48,162 nucleotides of DNA. Source: CAZYJD01 sp964647785 (GTDB taxonomy: Bacteria > Bacteroidota > Bacteroidia > NS11-12g > UBA9320). Below are positions 1-7,751 of this stretch, one piece after another. The position numbers were made by a program, and so were the translations under genes. The notes below the pieces were generated by a model. The model was not told where the DNA came from, made no database searches, and saw only the letters and a program-made list of their open reading frames with translations. Position 1 is the stretch's first letter. Each line of letters starts with the position of its first letter. The stretch lies in contig CAZYJD010000007.1 of NCBI GenBank assembly GCA_964647785.1, positions 1 through 48,162 of the forward strand, in the 5' to 3' direction.

Positions 1-89
1 GCGGCCTCTGAGAAGCGCTCCATCATCGAATCTAACGGATTCAGATGATCTTTTTTGATAGGAGCAGGTTCCTTGTATTTCAGTGTCAT
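1..89 (-). CDS. N-terminal fragment, possibly a Glu/Leu/Phe/Val dehydrogenase
   Basis: The first 29 codons of a gene that runs off the left edge. The peptide begins MTLKYKEPAPIKKDH and continues with a LDSMMERFSEA stretch. That pattern (short Pro/Lys-rich start, then an SMMxRFxxA helix) resembles my recollection of the N-terminus of Bacteroidota glutamate/leucine dehydrogenases, which oxidatively deaminate amino acids with NAD(P). No catalytic or nucleotide-binding region is inside the window, so the assignment is weak. The gene is preceded by its own putative promoter and by a palindrome in its leader. Confidence 0.4.
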   Translation of the reverse strand, partial: MTLKYKEPAPIKKDHLNPLDSMMERFSEA

Positions 90-100
90 GAATTGTCAGT

Positions 101-114
101 CGGTAATGTTACCG
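101..114. promoter_or_regulatory. Operator-like palindrome in the leader of the left-edge gene
   Basis: CGGTAATGTTACCG: two perfect 6-base arms around a 2-base centre, lying 12-25 bases upstream of the start codon at 89. The centre is too short for a stable RNA hairpin loop, so a dimeric DNA-binding protein site is the more natural reading. It lies between the putative promoter (130-137) and the start codon, where a repressor would act as a roadblock. This is inference from position and symmetry. Confidence 0.35.
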
Positions 115-129
115 TTTTGTTTGTCGGGA

Positions 130-137
130 CAAAACTA
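130..137 (-). promoter_or_regulatory. Putative -7 element of the left-edge gene
   Basis: Read on the minus strand the sequence is TAGTTTTG, an exact match to the Bacteroidota -7 consensus TAnnTTTG. Transcription would start near 123 and give a leader of about 34 bases before the start codon at 89. No well-spaced TTG (-33) partner is obvious. Confidence 0.4.
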
Positions 138-186
138 TACAATGTTTGGTCAATCTCTGTTGCTTTGAGTAATAATTTCTTAACGT

Positions 187-1011
187 TTACAAAGGCCAAA
201 AATGTAGCATGAAATAGACGCATGGACCAGCCAAAAATGCGGAGTCCAATCGATCGAGATAGCCGCCGTGCCCGGGCAGCATTTTCCCGCTGTCTTTAAT
301 GCCGTGGAAACGTTTCCAAGCCGACTCGGTGAGGTCTCCCAATGTGCCGGAAATGACCACGACCAAAGCCAGTACCATACTTAAAAACCAAGGATATCCA
401 CAAAAAAAGGCTCCTGCAAAAGGGGCAATTATTAGGGTGATGAGCAATCCACCGAGCAAACCTTCGATGGTTTTACCCGGAGAGATCGCGGGAGCGAGTT
501 TGTATTTTCCCCACTTTCTTCCTGTGAGATAGGCAAAGGTATCGCTGCTCCAAAGGAGAATAAAAACGAACAGAACGGCTTCACCACGAAATATTTCAGG
601 GGCATTCAAGGGGCCTCCGCACCTCAGCAACAAGCCGAGACCGATGTACAGGTAGGCAAGACCAACAAGTGATCTGAAAATGGACCAAGTACTTGCTCCA
701 CTGAGCTTTCTGCGTGTCACCATAATGGCAACGGCTACACCCGCAACATAGGGAAGCCAGGGTGACAAGGAATCGGCATATCCACTTTTTCTTAGGTAAA
801 AGGAGGCTGCAATAAGTGCAAAAAGAAAACCATCGGCCAGTGCACTGAGTCGATGGTGATATTCTGTTTTAAAGAGCTCAAAGCTGGCAAAAAATGCAAA
901 CAAAAGAAACAAGAGCAACGACCATTGAAGACCCTCGAGTAGGGCCAAACTGAGTATGAGTACATAAAAGCCGCCACTGATGCTGCGTATGAGTAAATTT
1001 TTATCAGGCAT
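187..1011 (-). CDS. cdsA: Phosphatidate cytidylyltransferase
   Basis: Makes CDP-diacylglycerol from phosphatidic acid and CTP at the inner membrane, the branch point for phosphatidylethanolamine and anionic phospholipids. The 274-residue protein is almost all hydrophobic helices. The family signature lies near the C-terminus: SAWKR at about 230-234, then KD and PGHGGYLDRLDS at 246-257, which hold the metal- and CTP-binding residues. The length is normal for CdsA. Its start overlaps the end of the upstream CPBP protease gene by 8 bases, so the two are probably cotranscribed. Confidence 0.95.
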   Translation of the reverse strand: MPDKNLLIRSISGGFYVLILSLALLEGLQWSLLLFLLFAFFASFELFKTEYHHRLSALADGFLFALIAASFYLRKSGYADSLSPWLPYVAGVAVAIMVTRRKLSGASTWSIFRSLVGLAYLYIGLGLLLRCGGPLNAPEIFRGEAVLFVFILLWSSDTFAYLTGRKWGKYKLAPAISPGKTIEGLLGGLLITLIIAPFAGAFFCGYPWFLSMVLALVVVISGTLGDLTESAWKRFHGIKDSGKMLPGHGGYLDRLDSAFLAGPCVYFMLHFWPL

Positions 1012-1921
1012 GCTCTAGTTCGGCTTGTGTTTCGCGATTCATATAAAACCTGAAAACCAATAAAATAAACAGAATGGCACTAATGATTTGCACACTAAGC
1101 GGGAAGACATAATCGGGATCCAGAAAACTCAAGGAGTTGTTTTTCGATGCAATAACATATCCCACCACTGCAAGTGAATTGTTAACAAAATGAAGCCATA
1201 CCCCCGGCCAAATGCTGTTGCTCCATGCCCTGATGAGTCCAAACAGCATCCCCAGCACCATCATCGGAACAATCTTGAACAACTGAAAATGAATCAGAGC
1301 AAAAATGACCGTGGTGATGATGGCCGCCCAAAATTTTCGACCAGTCCAGTCTTCAAAAATTTTAAACAACACCCCTCTGAACAACCATTCTTCGCCCAAG
1401 GCGGGTATGACAGCCATAACCAGAATGCATGCAAAGATATCGAGTATTCTGTTGCTCCGCAGCATCAGCTCATAGGCGCGATTGTTGATCTCCTCCAAAT
1501 TGCGAATGGTGTTGAGCGCACTTTCGGGCAAAGGGAATGCAATGCTTTCGTTCCAGGCAATGAGCCCACCGAGAAAGGGAATGCCCACCATCATGATCAA
1601 AAAGGCTTCAATGTATTTTGAGCCATCGCTTTTGTTCCATGCCAAAAATGAGCCGATGCGCTCCCTAAAAATCAAAGGCAGAATCAAGGCTGTGCCCATG
1701 AAACCCAGTGCACTGCTCACTCCTTGTGAGAAGCGAAAAGAACGCGCATCAGCCATGCTCAATGCGTTATGATTGGCAGAAAGTTGTTCAGCGATAAAAG
1801 AGAGGTCGGTGCCATATAATATTCCGCCCAACCAATTGGCAAACTGGGCAGCAATGGTGGCGATGATCAGAAAAATACCCACTGCAATGAGCAGGCGTGA
1901 AAGGTTGGAGAACGGCTTCAA
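1004..1921 (-). CDS. CPBP-family intramembrane metalloprotease
   Basis: A polytopic membrane protein of 305 residues related to Rce1/CAAX-type proteases. All three family motifs are visible: EEWLFR (Glu177, Glu178, Arg182), FALIH (Phe207, His211) and HFVNN (His244, Asn248). These form the glutamate/histidine active site within the membrane. The substrate cannot be deduced. The gene begins 27 bases from the divergent dusB and is followed by cdsA with an 8-base overlap. A minus-strand TAGATTTG element sits at 1941-1948. Confidence 0.88.
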   Translation of the reverse strand: MKPFSNLSRLLIAVGIFLIIATIAAQFANWLGGILYGTDLSFIAEQLSANHNALSMADARSFRFSQGVSSALGFMGTALILPLIFRERIGSFLAWNKSDGSKYIEAFLIMMVGIPFLGGLIAWNESIAFPLPESALNTIRNLEEINNRAYELMLRSNRILDIFACILVMAVIPALGEEWLFRGVLFKIFEDWTGRKFWAAIITTVIFALIHFQLFKIVPMMVLGMLFGLIRAWSNSIWPGVWLHFVNNSLAVVGYVIASKNNSLSFLDPDYVFPLSVQIISAILFILLVFRFYMNRETQAELEHA

Positions 1922-1932
1922 AATGCTTCGAG

Positions 1933-1948
1933 TATCTTTGCAAATCTA
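1933..1948. promoter_or_regulatory. Abutting divergent -7 elements for dusB and the CPBP gene
   Basis: The 16 bases TATCTTTGCAAATCTA hold two exact TAnnTTTG matches back to back: TATCTTTG on the plus strand (1933-1940) ahead of dusB, and TAGATTTG on the minus strand (1948-1941) ahead of the CPBP gene. The plus element ends 8 bases before the dusB ATG, implying a nearly leaderless transcript; the minus element gives a leader of roughly 13 bases. Clear TTG -33 boxes at standard spacing are not evident for either. Confidence 0.5.
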
Positions 1949-2938
1949 ATGGTAAAAATTGGTCCTGTAGAATTGCCTGATCAGCCCCTCTTGCTCGCTC
2001 CTATGGAAGACGTAAGTGATCCGCCTTTTCGAAAGGTTTGTAAGCTCAATGGAGTGGATCTGATGTACACGGAGTTCATTTCATCCGAAGGGCTCATACG
2101 CGATGCAGCCAAGAGCCTCCAAAAGCTCGATATTTTTGAAGAAGAACGCCCCATTGGTATTCAGATTTTTGGTAGCGATATCGACCATATGCGCGAAGCA
2201 GCCCGCATCGCCACCGCAGTGAGTCCTGATTTGATCGATATCAACTACGGGTGCCCGGTGAAGAATGTGGCCTGCAGAGGGGCAGGAGCTGCCTTGCTGC
2301 AAGACATCGATAAAATGGTGGAAATGACCAAAGCTGTGGTGGATTCAACCCATTTGCCGGTGACCGTAAAAACCCGTTTGGGTTGGGATGAACAAACGAA
2401 AAACATTGTGGAGGTTGCCGAAAGATTGCAGGACATTGGCATACAGGCACTCAGCATACACGGCCGCACCCGCAAGCAAATGTACAAGGGAGAGGCCGAC
2501 TGGACTTTGATTGGCAAGGTGAAGGACAATCCGCGCATACACATCCCAATCTTTGGCAATGGCGATGTAGACAGCCCACAGAAAGCACAGCATTTACTCG
2601 ATACCTACGGGGTGGATGGTCTGATGATCGGCAGAGCGAGCATTGGTTACCCTTGGATATTTAGAGAGGTGAAACATTTTCTTCAAACCGGTGAGTTGCA
2701 TGCCGGTCCTGAGCTGAGCGAACGGGTGGAAATGTGCCGCATTCACTTTCAGGAAAGCATTCGTTGGAAGGGCGAAAGAACAGGCGTTTTCGAGATGCGT
2801 CGGCATTATGCCAATTATTTTAAGGGCATTCCGCACTTCAAGCCTTTTAGAATGCGGCTGGTGGAGGCCATGAATCCCTCGGAAATCATGGAAATACTCG
2901 AGGAAATTTCCTGTTTGAAGGAAGAACTGATCAGTTGA
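1949..2938 (+). CDS. dusB: tRNA-dihydrouridine synthase, DusB type
   Basis: An FMN-dependent enzyme that reduces uridine to dihydrouridine in the D-loop of tRNAs using NADPH. The 329-residue protein has the TIM-barrel opening LLAPMEDVSDPPFR (15-28), the DINYGCP motif with the catalytic acid Cys102, the FMN-contacting VKTRLGWD segment (Lys141), HGRTR at 171-175 and IFGNGDV. This motif set matches DusB rather than DusA or DusC. It is apparently monocistronic, converging on xseB across about 107 bases that include a self-complementary decamer (2999-3008). Confidence 0.93.
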   Translation: MVKIGPVELPDQPLLLAPMEDVSDPPFRKVCKLNGVDLMYTEFISSEGLIRDAAKSLQKLDIFEEERPIGIQIFGSDIDHMREAARIATAVSPDLIDINYGCPVKNVACRGAGAALLQDIDKMVEMTKAVVDSTHLPVTVKTRLGWDEQTKNIVEVAERLQDIGIQALSIHGRTRKQMYKGEADWTLIGKVKDNPRIHIPIFGNGDVDSPQKAQHLLDTYGVDGLMIGRASIGYPWIFREVKHFLQTGELHAGPELSERVEMCRIHFQESIRWKGERTGVFEMRRHYANYFKGIPHFKPFRMRLVEAMNPSEIMEILEEISCLKEELIS

Positions 2939-3045
2939 ATCTCAGCTTGAGTTTCAAAGCATAACTTCGGTTAATTCATTATTTAGATGATTCAGGTGGC
3001 GCATGCGCAACTTTTCTCCCGGGCTGAAAATTACCTGTGTGGTGC

Positions 3046-3267
3046 TTAAGCCCCCTCTTCTTTGGCTTGCAGTGCTGTTAGTATTTCTTTTACTTCTTCA
3101 TCGGTTCGGTACAATTTGGCTTTGCAGAACTGAATGAGTTCGGCAGCTCTTTTGATGCGGTCTGACAATTCATCCACCCCGATGGATTCATCTTCCAAAC
3201 CGTTGATGATTTCTTCCAGCTCTTCAATGGCCGCATCGTAATTTAGTTCAGTCTTTTTTGCGCTCAT
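3046..3267 (-). CDS. xseB: Exodeoxyribonuclease VII small subunit
   Basis: A 73-residue helical protein, MSAKKTELNYDAAIEELEEI onward, that assembles in several copies on XseA to form exonuclease VII, which degrades single-stranded DNA to oligonucleotides. The frame is open further upstream, but the ATG at 3267 gives the conserved N-terminus and normal size. It overlaps the end of xseA by 20 bases, so translation is probably coupled. It is the last gene of the minus-strand run that starts at rnr. Confidence 0.92.
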   Translation of the reverse strand: MSAKKTELNYDAAIEELEEIINGLEDESIGVDELSDRIKRAAELIQFCKAKLYRTDEEVKEILTALQAKEEGA

Positions 3268-4657
3268 GGGATTCAAATTTAATAAAGCGGGCGGCAATTT
3301 TTCCTTGCAATACTTCGATCTCGAGTGTCGCATCAGGCGGAAGCTGTTCGGCCTGTTGGATGGATTTGCCTTGGTAACGGGCTATGCTATACCCTCGTTG
3401 AAGTACCCTTGCTGGATCGAGAAGTTCTTTTTTTGTTTGCAGCATGTTTAGTTTTTGAAGGGCGCGGAATAAACGTTCATTTCCGCTTTGTAGTAAAGCC
3501 ACCTCCCAGGCCTGTAACTCTTGCCGGGCTGTTTTCTGACGTCTTTCTGCACTTCGTTTTAGGTCTGCTTCATGGCCGAGAATTCTTTGACGATTTAAAC
3601 GGGTAATGCCCCTGACCTCTTTTTCGAGATTTCCGCTGAGGTGGCTGAGTTGTCTGTTTGCATGCTTGAGGTGTGCATTGGATCTGTTTATTAAATGATG
3701 GCTTAACTCAGAGAGATATTCCGTTTGATTGAACAGGTAGTCGGTTGGCAGTTTTTTCAATTGCGCTCCCGATTCTATTAAACGGAGCTCTGCGGATTTA
3801 AAGCGTTCTAGAATGAAATACCCAAGATCAGTGGGGGTGATCAAGTTTTTCCAGGCAATTTGTTCGGCTACGGTTAAGTTGGTGCTGTGCCCGATTCCGG
3901 TAAGCACAGGCAACGGATGCTTTGCGATTTCAGCAACCAATGCCACCTGATCATAACAGCTCATACCTACTTCGCCACCACCCCCGCGTACAATGCAGCA
4001 TAGGTCATATTTGTCTTGCTTTAGGGCGATCTCCCTTAGGCGCAGAGCGATCTCTTGCACGGCTGCTTCTCCCTGCAAACGCGCAGGAAATAGATCGACT
4101 TGAATGTTGAATTGGGGGGCCTGTTCAATCAGTTTAACATGAAAATCGCGATAGCCGTCGCTTGCCGCCTCTGAAATTACGGCTATTCTGCCCGGCAAAG
4201 CCGATAAGTATTTGCTCTTATTCAGTTCTATCAAGCCCTCTTTGCGCAACCAATCTAAGGTTTCCTGCCTTTGTCGAGCCATCACACCCTGGCTGAAACG
4301 GGTGTCGATATCTTTTATATTTAAACTAAGCCCGTACTGAGGGTGGTAGGAGGGCCGACCAAAAATCATGACTTCGAGTCCCTGCCTGAGTTCTTCTCCC
4401 ACTTCATTTCGAAAGGATGCGGAAATACGGCGAAAATCAAAAGCCCATATATTGGCCCTGAATTCGGCGATGATTTGCCCGTTTTGCTTTTCCGCAAGCG
4501 TGAGATAGCAATGCCCTTTTTGGCCGTAAACCTGCAGCTTCACAATCTCTGCCCTGATCCATAAGTATTCGCTGAAGCCAACTTCAACCAGTTCCTGCAT
4601 CATGGCGGCAACTTCCGACAGTCGAAAAAATCCTTTGCTCGGTTGTGGTAACTTCAT
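3248..4657 (-). CDS. xseA: Exodeoxyribonuclease VII large subunit
   Basis: Catalytic subunit of exonuclease VII, used in mismatch repair and recombination. The 469-residue protein has an N-terminal OB-fold (about residues 15-110, including LWIRAEIVKLQVYGQKGHCY), then the family's nuclease region with AVISEAASDGYRDF, a VRGGGGEVGMSCYD motif and LTGIGHSTN. A long helical region follows, matching the coiled-coil arm that binds XseB. The GGGGEVG form differs from the GGGSxEDL of proteobacteria but is, from memory, usual in Bacteroidota. It overlaps nth by 4 bases. Confidence 0.94.
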   Translation of the reverse strand: MKLPQPSKGFFRLSEVAAMMQELVEVGFSEYLWIRAEIVKLQVYGQKGHCYLTLAEKQNGQIIAEFRANIWAFDFRRISASFRNEVGEELRQGLEVMIFGRPSYHPQYGLSLNIKDIDTRFSQGVMARQRQETLDWLRKEGLIELNKSKYLSALPGRIAVISEAASDGYRDFHVKLIEQAPQFNIQVDLFPARLQGEAAVQEIALRLREIALKQDKYDLCCIVRGGGGEVGMSCYDQVALVAEIAKHPLPVLTGIGHSTNLTVAEQIAWKNLITPTDLGYFILERFKSAELRLIESGAQLKKLPTDYLFNQTEYLSELSHHLINRSNAHLKHANRQLSHLSGNLEKEVRGITRLNRQRILGHEADLKRSAERRQKTARQELQAWEVALLQSGNERLFRALQKLNMLQTKKELLDPARVLQRGYSIARYQGKSIQQAEQLPPDATLEIEVLQGKIAARFIKFESHERKKD

Positions 4658-5325
4658 CGCTTTTTCCGCTTGCTCATCATTTTATCATACTCGCGAAAAA
4701 GTTCGGCCCTGCCGTAGTTTTTGCAAATAGGACATTCGTAGGGGTTGTGGCCTCTTGCGGGGCAGTGAGATCTGCCGAAGAAAATGATCTGTAAATGCAG
4801 CTTGTTCCAGAGTTCTTCCGGATATAAGCGCTTGAGATCTTTTTCGCTTTGCTCAACACTTTTTCCATTGCTTAATTTCCAGCGCCAGGCAAGGCGGTGA
4901 ATGTGGGTGTCTACCGGGAAGGCGGGATGGCCAAAAGCCTGACTCATAACCACCGAGGCGGTTTTATGACCAACCCCGGGCAAGGCTTCTAAGGCTTCAA
5001 AGGTATTGGGAACTTTGCCGCCGTATTGGTCCATTAAAATTCTGCTGAGGCCGGCAATGGCTTTCGATTTTGCGGGAGAAAGGCCACATGGCTTAATGAT
5101 TTCGCGAATTTCATCCACTTCCAGCTGGCACATATCTTCTGCATTATCAGCTCTGGAGAATAAATGCGGACTGATCTGATTGACCCTTTCATCCGTGCAT
5201 TGTGCAGAGAGCAATACGGCAATCAGTAGGGTATAAGCATCTTTGTGATCGAGTGGAATGGGTGTTTCAGGATATAAATCTTCTAAGATGGCAGCTATTT
5301 CGAGGGCGCGTTCTTTCTGTTTCAT
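4654..5325 (-). CDS. nth: Endonuclease III (DNA glycosylase/AP lyase)
   Basis: Removes oxidised pyrimidines and cleaves the abasic site in base-excision repair. With the ATG at 5325 (4-base overlap with the upstream glycosyltransferase gene) the protein has 223 residues. The helix-hairpin-helix LPGVGHKTASVVM carries the catalytic Lys121, and FPVDTHIHR carries Asp139. The C-terminal iron-sulphur loop is unusual: only Cys188, Cys198 and Cys201 remain, spaced C-x9-C-x2-C, instead of the four-cysteine C-x6-C-x2-C-x5-C of E. coli Nth. The longer open frame from 5382 lies inside the upstream gene and is not needed. Confidence 0.93.
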   Translation of the reverse strand: MKQKERALEIAAILEDLYPETPIPLDHKDAYTLLIAVLLSAQCTDERVNQISPHLFSRADNAEDMCQLEVDEIREIIKPCGLSPAKSKAIAGLSRILMDQYGGKVPNTFEALEALPGVGHKTASVVMSQAFGHPAFPVDTHIHRLAWRWKLSNGKSVEQSEKDLKRLYPEELWNKLHLQIIFFGRSHCPARGHNPYECPICKNYGRAELFREYDKMMSKRKKR

Positions 5326-6797
5326 TTCTTTCCTTCTATCCGATACATGCTCGAAGTAAATATTTCTTGCTCGATGCTGCAAAGGAAGGTTGTAGTAAGC
5401 CAGTCTTTTTCGCTTTGTTGTGAACAGATTACCAGATCTCCCGGCTCAATATCTTCTCTTTTTACATGCAAAACCTTTGTTTGCGGATGCTTCTGTTCAA
5501 TGGCTTTTTGATAGAACAACCACGGGATGTAACCCACTGGATCGGGGTAGAGCACTTTGTAGTGCGTTTCGGTTTCGTCAGCTTTGAGGATGCTTCTCAA
5601 TTGATAACTGACCCCATAGATTTCGCGATCCCACCAATGTTCTTTTTCATGAACCACCCTTTGAATGGCCTCCCGATAGGGATGCTCCAGTATGAGCAAC
5701 AGCCCAACAATGATGATCATCCTTTTGGGCCAGGATGATTTGAATTGCATGTATTGCAAGACTCGTTCTGCACTGATGGCAATAAGAACAGCAAAAAGGG
5801 GCAGTGCAGGCCCATCGTACCAAAAGTTTTTGGTGCCGTATGAAATGACCATGATAAAGAAAAACAGCACAGCAAAGAGAAAGTGCCCCAGGCTGTTGCA
5901 GTCTTTCCTCCAAAGGCTGATTTGCAAAATCCCCGCAGGAATCATCAGCCAGAACCACCATCCCAAACGTTGCGGGAAGGCCTGAAAGTAATACCAGAAA
6001 CTTTGTTTTTCATACTCGTAATTCTCGCTAAAGTTCATGTAGCGCGGAAACAATTCGTCGTTCCAAACGCGCTTCAAATAGCCAGGATCCTGTTGTTCTC
6101 TCAGAAAATATACCAGACCGATTAAGGTAGCGGAGATGATCAGGCTGAACCAAAAGGATTTGTTGAGCAGGACGGATCTCAATTTTCCAATGCTCAGGGT
6201 ATAGAGTAAAATACCCGGTAGCAGCATTAGTGGGGCAATGCTTTTGGTCAGCACGCCCAAAGCGAAGAATGCACAACTGGCAATGAGTGCGATGTTTTTT
6301 TCGCGTTTGAGATAGTCGTAGAATGACAACGTTCCTGCGGTACCGAACAAAAGCAAAAGGCTGTCGTGGTCACCGGTGCGAGCCATGTGCGGACCTAAAT
6401 AGGCGGGCATGCTTACCAGAATCAATGGAGCCATTCCCGCGGCAATGGGCATCTTTTCTCTTTTGTAAAGAAACCACATGATGAATGCACAGAGCAGGAT
6501 GCCGGCGGCAATGCTTGGCCAGCGCAAGCCGATCTCATTCAGCCCGAAAATCTTTAATCCCATAGCCTGAAGCCAAATCAAGAGGGGCGGCTTAATTCCG
6601 GTGATATCGGGCTCTCCATTGATGGCCCTGTAACGCCATTCGCCACTGCTGTACATTTCGATGGCATGCACCGAATTTTTGGCTTCGTCCCACACCCGCA
6701 CCGGCAATTGATCGATGTGCAACCACAGAGGCAGTGAACCCACCATCAAGAGCAACAGGTACAAATAAGGCAGCTTGAGGGGGATTTTTTTCAACAC
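5322..6797 (-). CDS. Family-39-like (PMT/ArnT-type) membrane glycosyltransferase
   Basis: A 491-residue membrane protein with about 11-13 hydrophobic helices and a C-terminal soluble tail. After the first helix it has VRVWDEAKNSVHA with the Asp37-Glu38 pair typical of GT-C fold enzymes such as ArnT and protein O-mannosyltransferases, then GIKPPLLIWLQ and ARTGDHDSLLLLF. Such enzymes move a sugar from an undecaprenyl or dolichyl phosphate donor onto lipid A, protein or glycan; the substrate here is unknown. The start is a GTG (6797), or the TTG just after it, overlapping lplA by 7 bases. Confidence 0.82.
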   Translation of the reverse strand: MLKKIPLKLPYLYLLLLMVGSLPLWLHIDQLPVRVWDEAKNSVHAIEMYSSGEWRYRAINGEPDITGIKPPLLIWLQAMGLKIFGLNEIGLRWPSIAAGILLCAFIMWFLYKREKMPIAAGMAPLILVSMPAYLGPHMARTGDHDSLLLLFGTAGTLSFYDYLKREKNIALIASCAFFALGVLTKSIAPLMLLPGILLYTLSIGKLRSVLLNKSFWFSLIISATLIGLVYFLREQQDPGYLKRVWNDELFPRYMNFSENYEYEKQSFWYYFQAFPQRLGWWFWLMIPAGILQISLWRKDCNSLGHFLFAVLFFFIMVISYGTKNFWYDGPALPLFAVLIAISAERVLQYMQFKSSWPKRMIIIVGLLLILEHPYREAIQRVVHEKEHWWDREIYGVSYQLRSILKADETETHYKVLYPDPVGYIPWLFYQKAIEQKHPQTKVLHVKREDIEPGDLVICSQQSEKDWLTTTFLCSIEQEIFTSSMYRIEGKK

Positions 6798-7750
6798 AAC
6801 AATTCAAAATAAAGTTGTACTTCTTCTTGCGTCATGTTTTGCAAGCTTAACCAATGCATCAGTTCATCTTCACCGAATGCAATGCCTATCAGGGGTTGAA
6901 ACAGCTCCGTGTAATCGCGCTCAGCTCCTTTCAGTTGAATTGATTTATAGCAGCCTTTTTCTATTCGAATATCGCTCGTAATGCCCGCATGCTCACGTTT
7001 AAATTGAAAGCGCGGACTGTAGCCGTAAATCCAGTCTTTGCGCCGGTATTTTTCCGTACTGAGTTGATCAATTGCACGATGGTCGTGCGATGATAATTCG
7101 AGCTTTTCTTGAATGTTTAGCGAAATGCATAGCTGCTCGTTCAGGTGATCCATGAAATTTTCGATCTCCATATCTGAATGCAGGTAATCCTGCAGGTTGC
7201 CAACAGGGCTTCTTACACTTTTAACGGCCTTGCTCTCGTAAACGCGCCCAGGTCGAATGGCCTGACGCAATAAATTGAGATTGGCTTCAAACAACAAAGT
7301 GCCATGGTGTATGACCCGTTTTCTTTTTAGATCGAGGTGTTCTGCATTGCCCGATACTTTCTTGCCTTCAACAAATAGATCTTTCCTGGGGCTCATTTCT
7401 GCCGGTATGCCCAAGGCTATGAGCGCCTGTAGTATGGGTTCGATGCAAAAGCCAAAGTCGATGAGGTTTTCTGAATCGTTTCGATTGAGAATAAAGGTGA
7501 AGTTGAGGTTGTTCAGGTCGTGATAAACGGTTCCACCTCCACTCAGTCGTCGGGCCACTGCTATCTCATTTTGCTCACAGAAGGAAATGTTCACCTCCTC
7601 CCAGCTGTTTTGATGTTTACCGGTGACAACAGCGGGCTTATTGCGCCACAGGTAAAAAATATTCTGAGACTTTTCCTTGAGCAGATACTCCTCCAAGGCC
7701 AGGTTCCAATACGGATCCAAAGCCAGATTATCGAGTCCCATCCATTCCAT
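6791..7750 (-). CDS. lplA: Lipoate-protein ligase A family protein
   Basis: Attaches lipoate to E2 subunits and GcvH through lipoyl-AMP. The 319-residue protein shows the family features in order: NLALEEYLL, RRLSGGGTVYHD (68-78, the lipoyl-AMP loop), the GKKVSGNAEH lysine segment (around Lys130/131), and HHGTLLF (148-154). The C-terminal accessory domain is present. Its substrates include, by inference, the lipoyl domain of the E2 protein at 16421-17758. It lies 1 base downstream of the polyprenyl synthase gene. Confidence 0.88.
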   Translation of the reverse strand: MEWMGLDNLALDPYWNLALEEYLLKEKSQNIFYLWRNKPAVVTGKHQNSWEEVNISFCEQNEIAVARRLSGGGTVYHDLNNLNFTFILNRNDSENLIDFGFCIEPILQALIALGIPAEMSPRKDLFVEGKKVSGNAEHLDLKRKRVIHHGTLLFEANLNLLRQAIRPGRVYESKAVKSVRSPVGNLQDYLHSDMEIENFMDHLNEQLCISLNIQEKLELSSHDHRAIDQLSTEKYRRKDWIYGYSPRFQFKREHAGITSDIRIEKGCYKSIQLKGAERDYTELFQPLIGIAFGEDELMHWLSLQNMTQEEVQLYFELLC

Positions 7751-7751
7751 G

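Noticed and set aside
2999..3008. Self-complementary decamer GCGCATGCGC between dusB and xseB
   Set aside because: A ten-base palindrome with no T-tract and no loop; too short to call a terminator or operator without conservation.
5326..5382. Longer N-terminus for endonuclease III
   Set aside because: It would place 19 residues with no family match inside the upstream glycosyltransferase gene; the ATG at 5325 gives the normal start and a 4-base coupling overlap.
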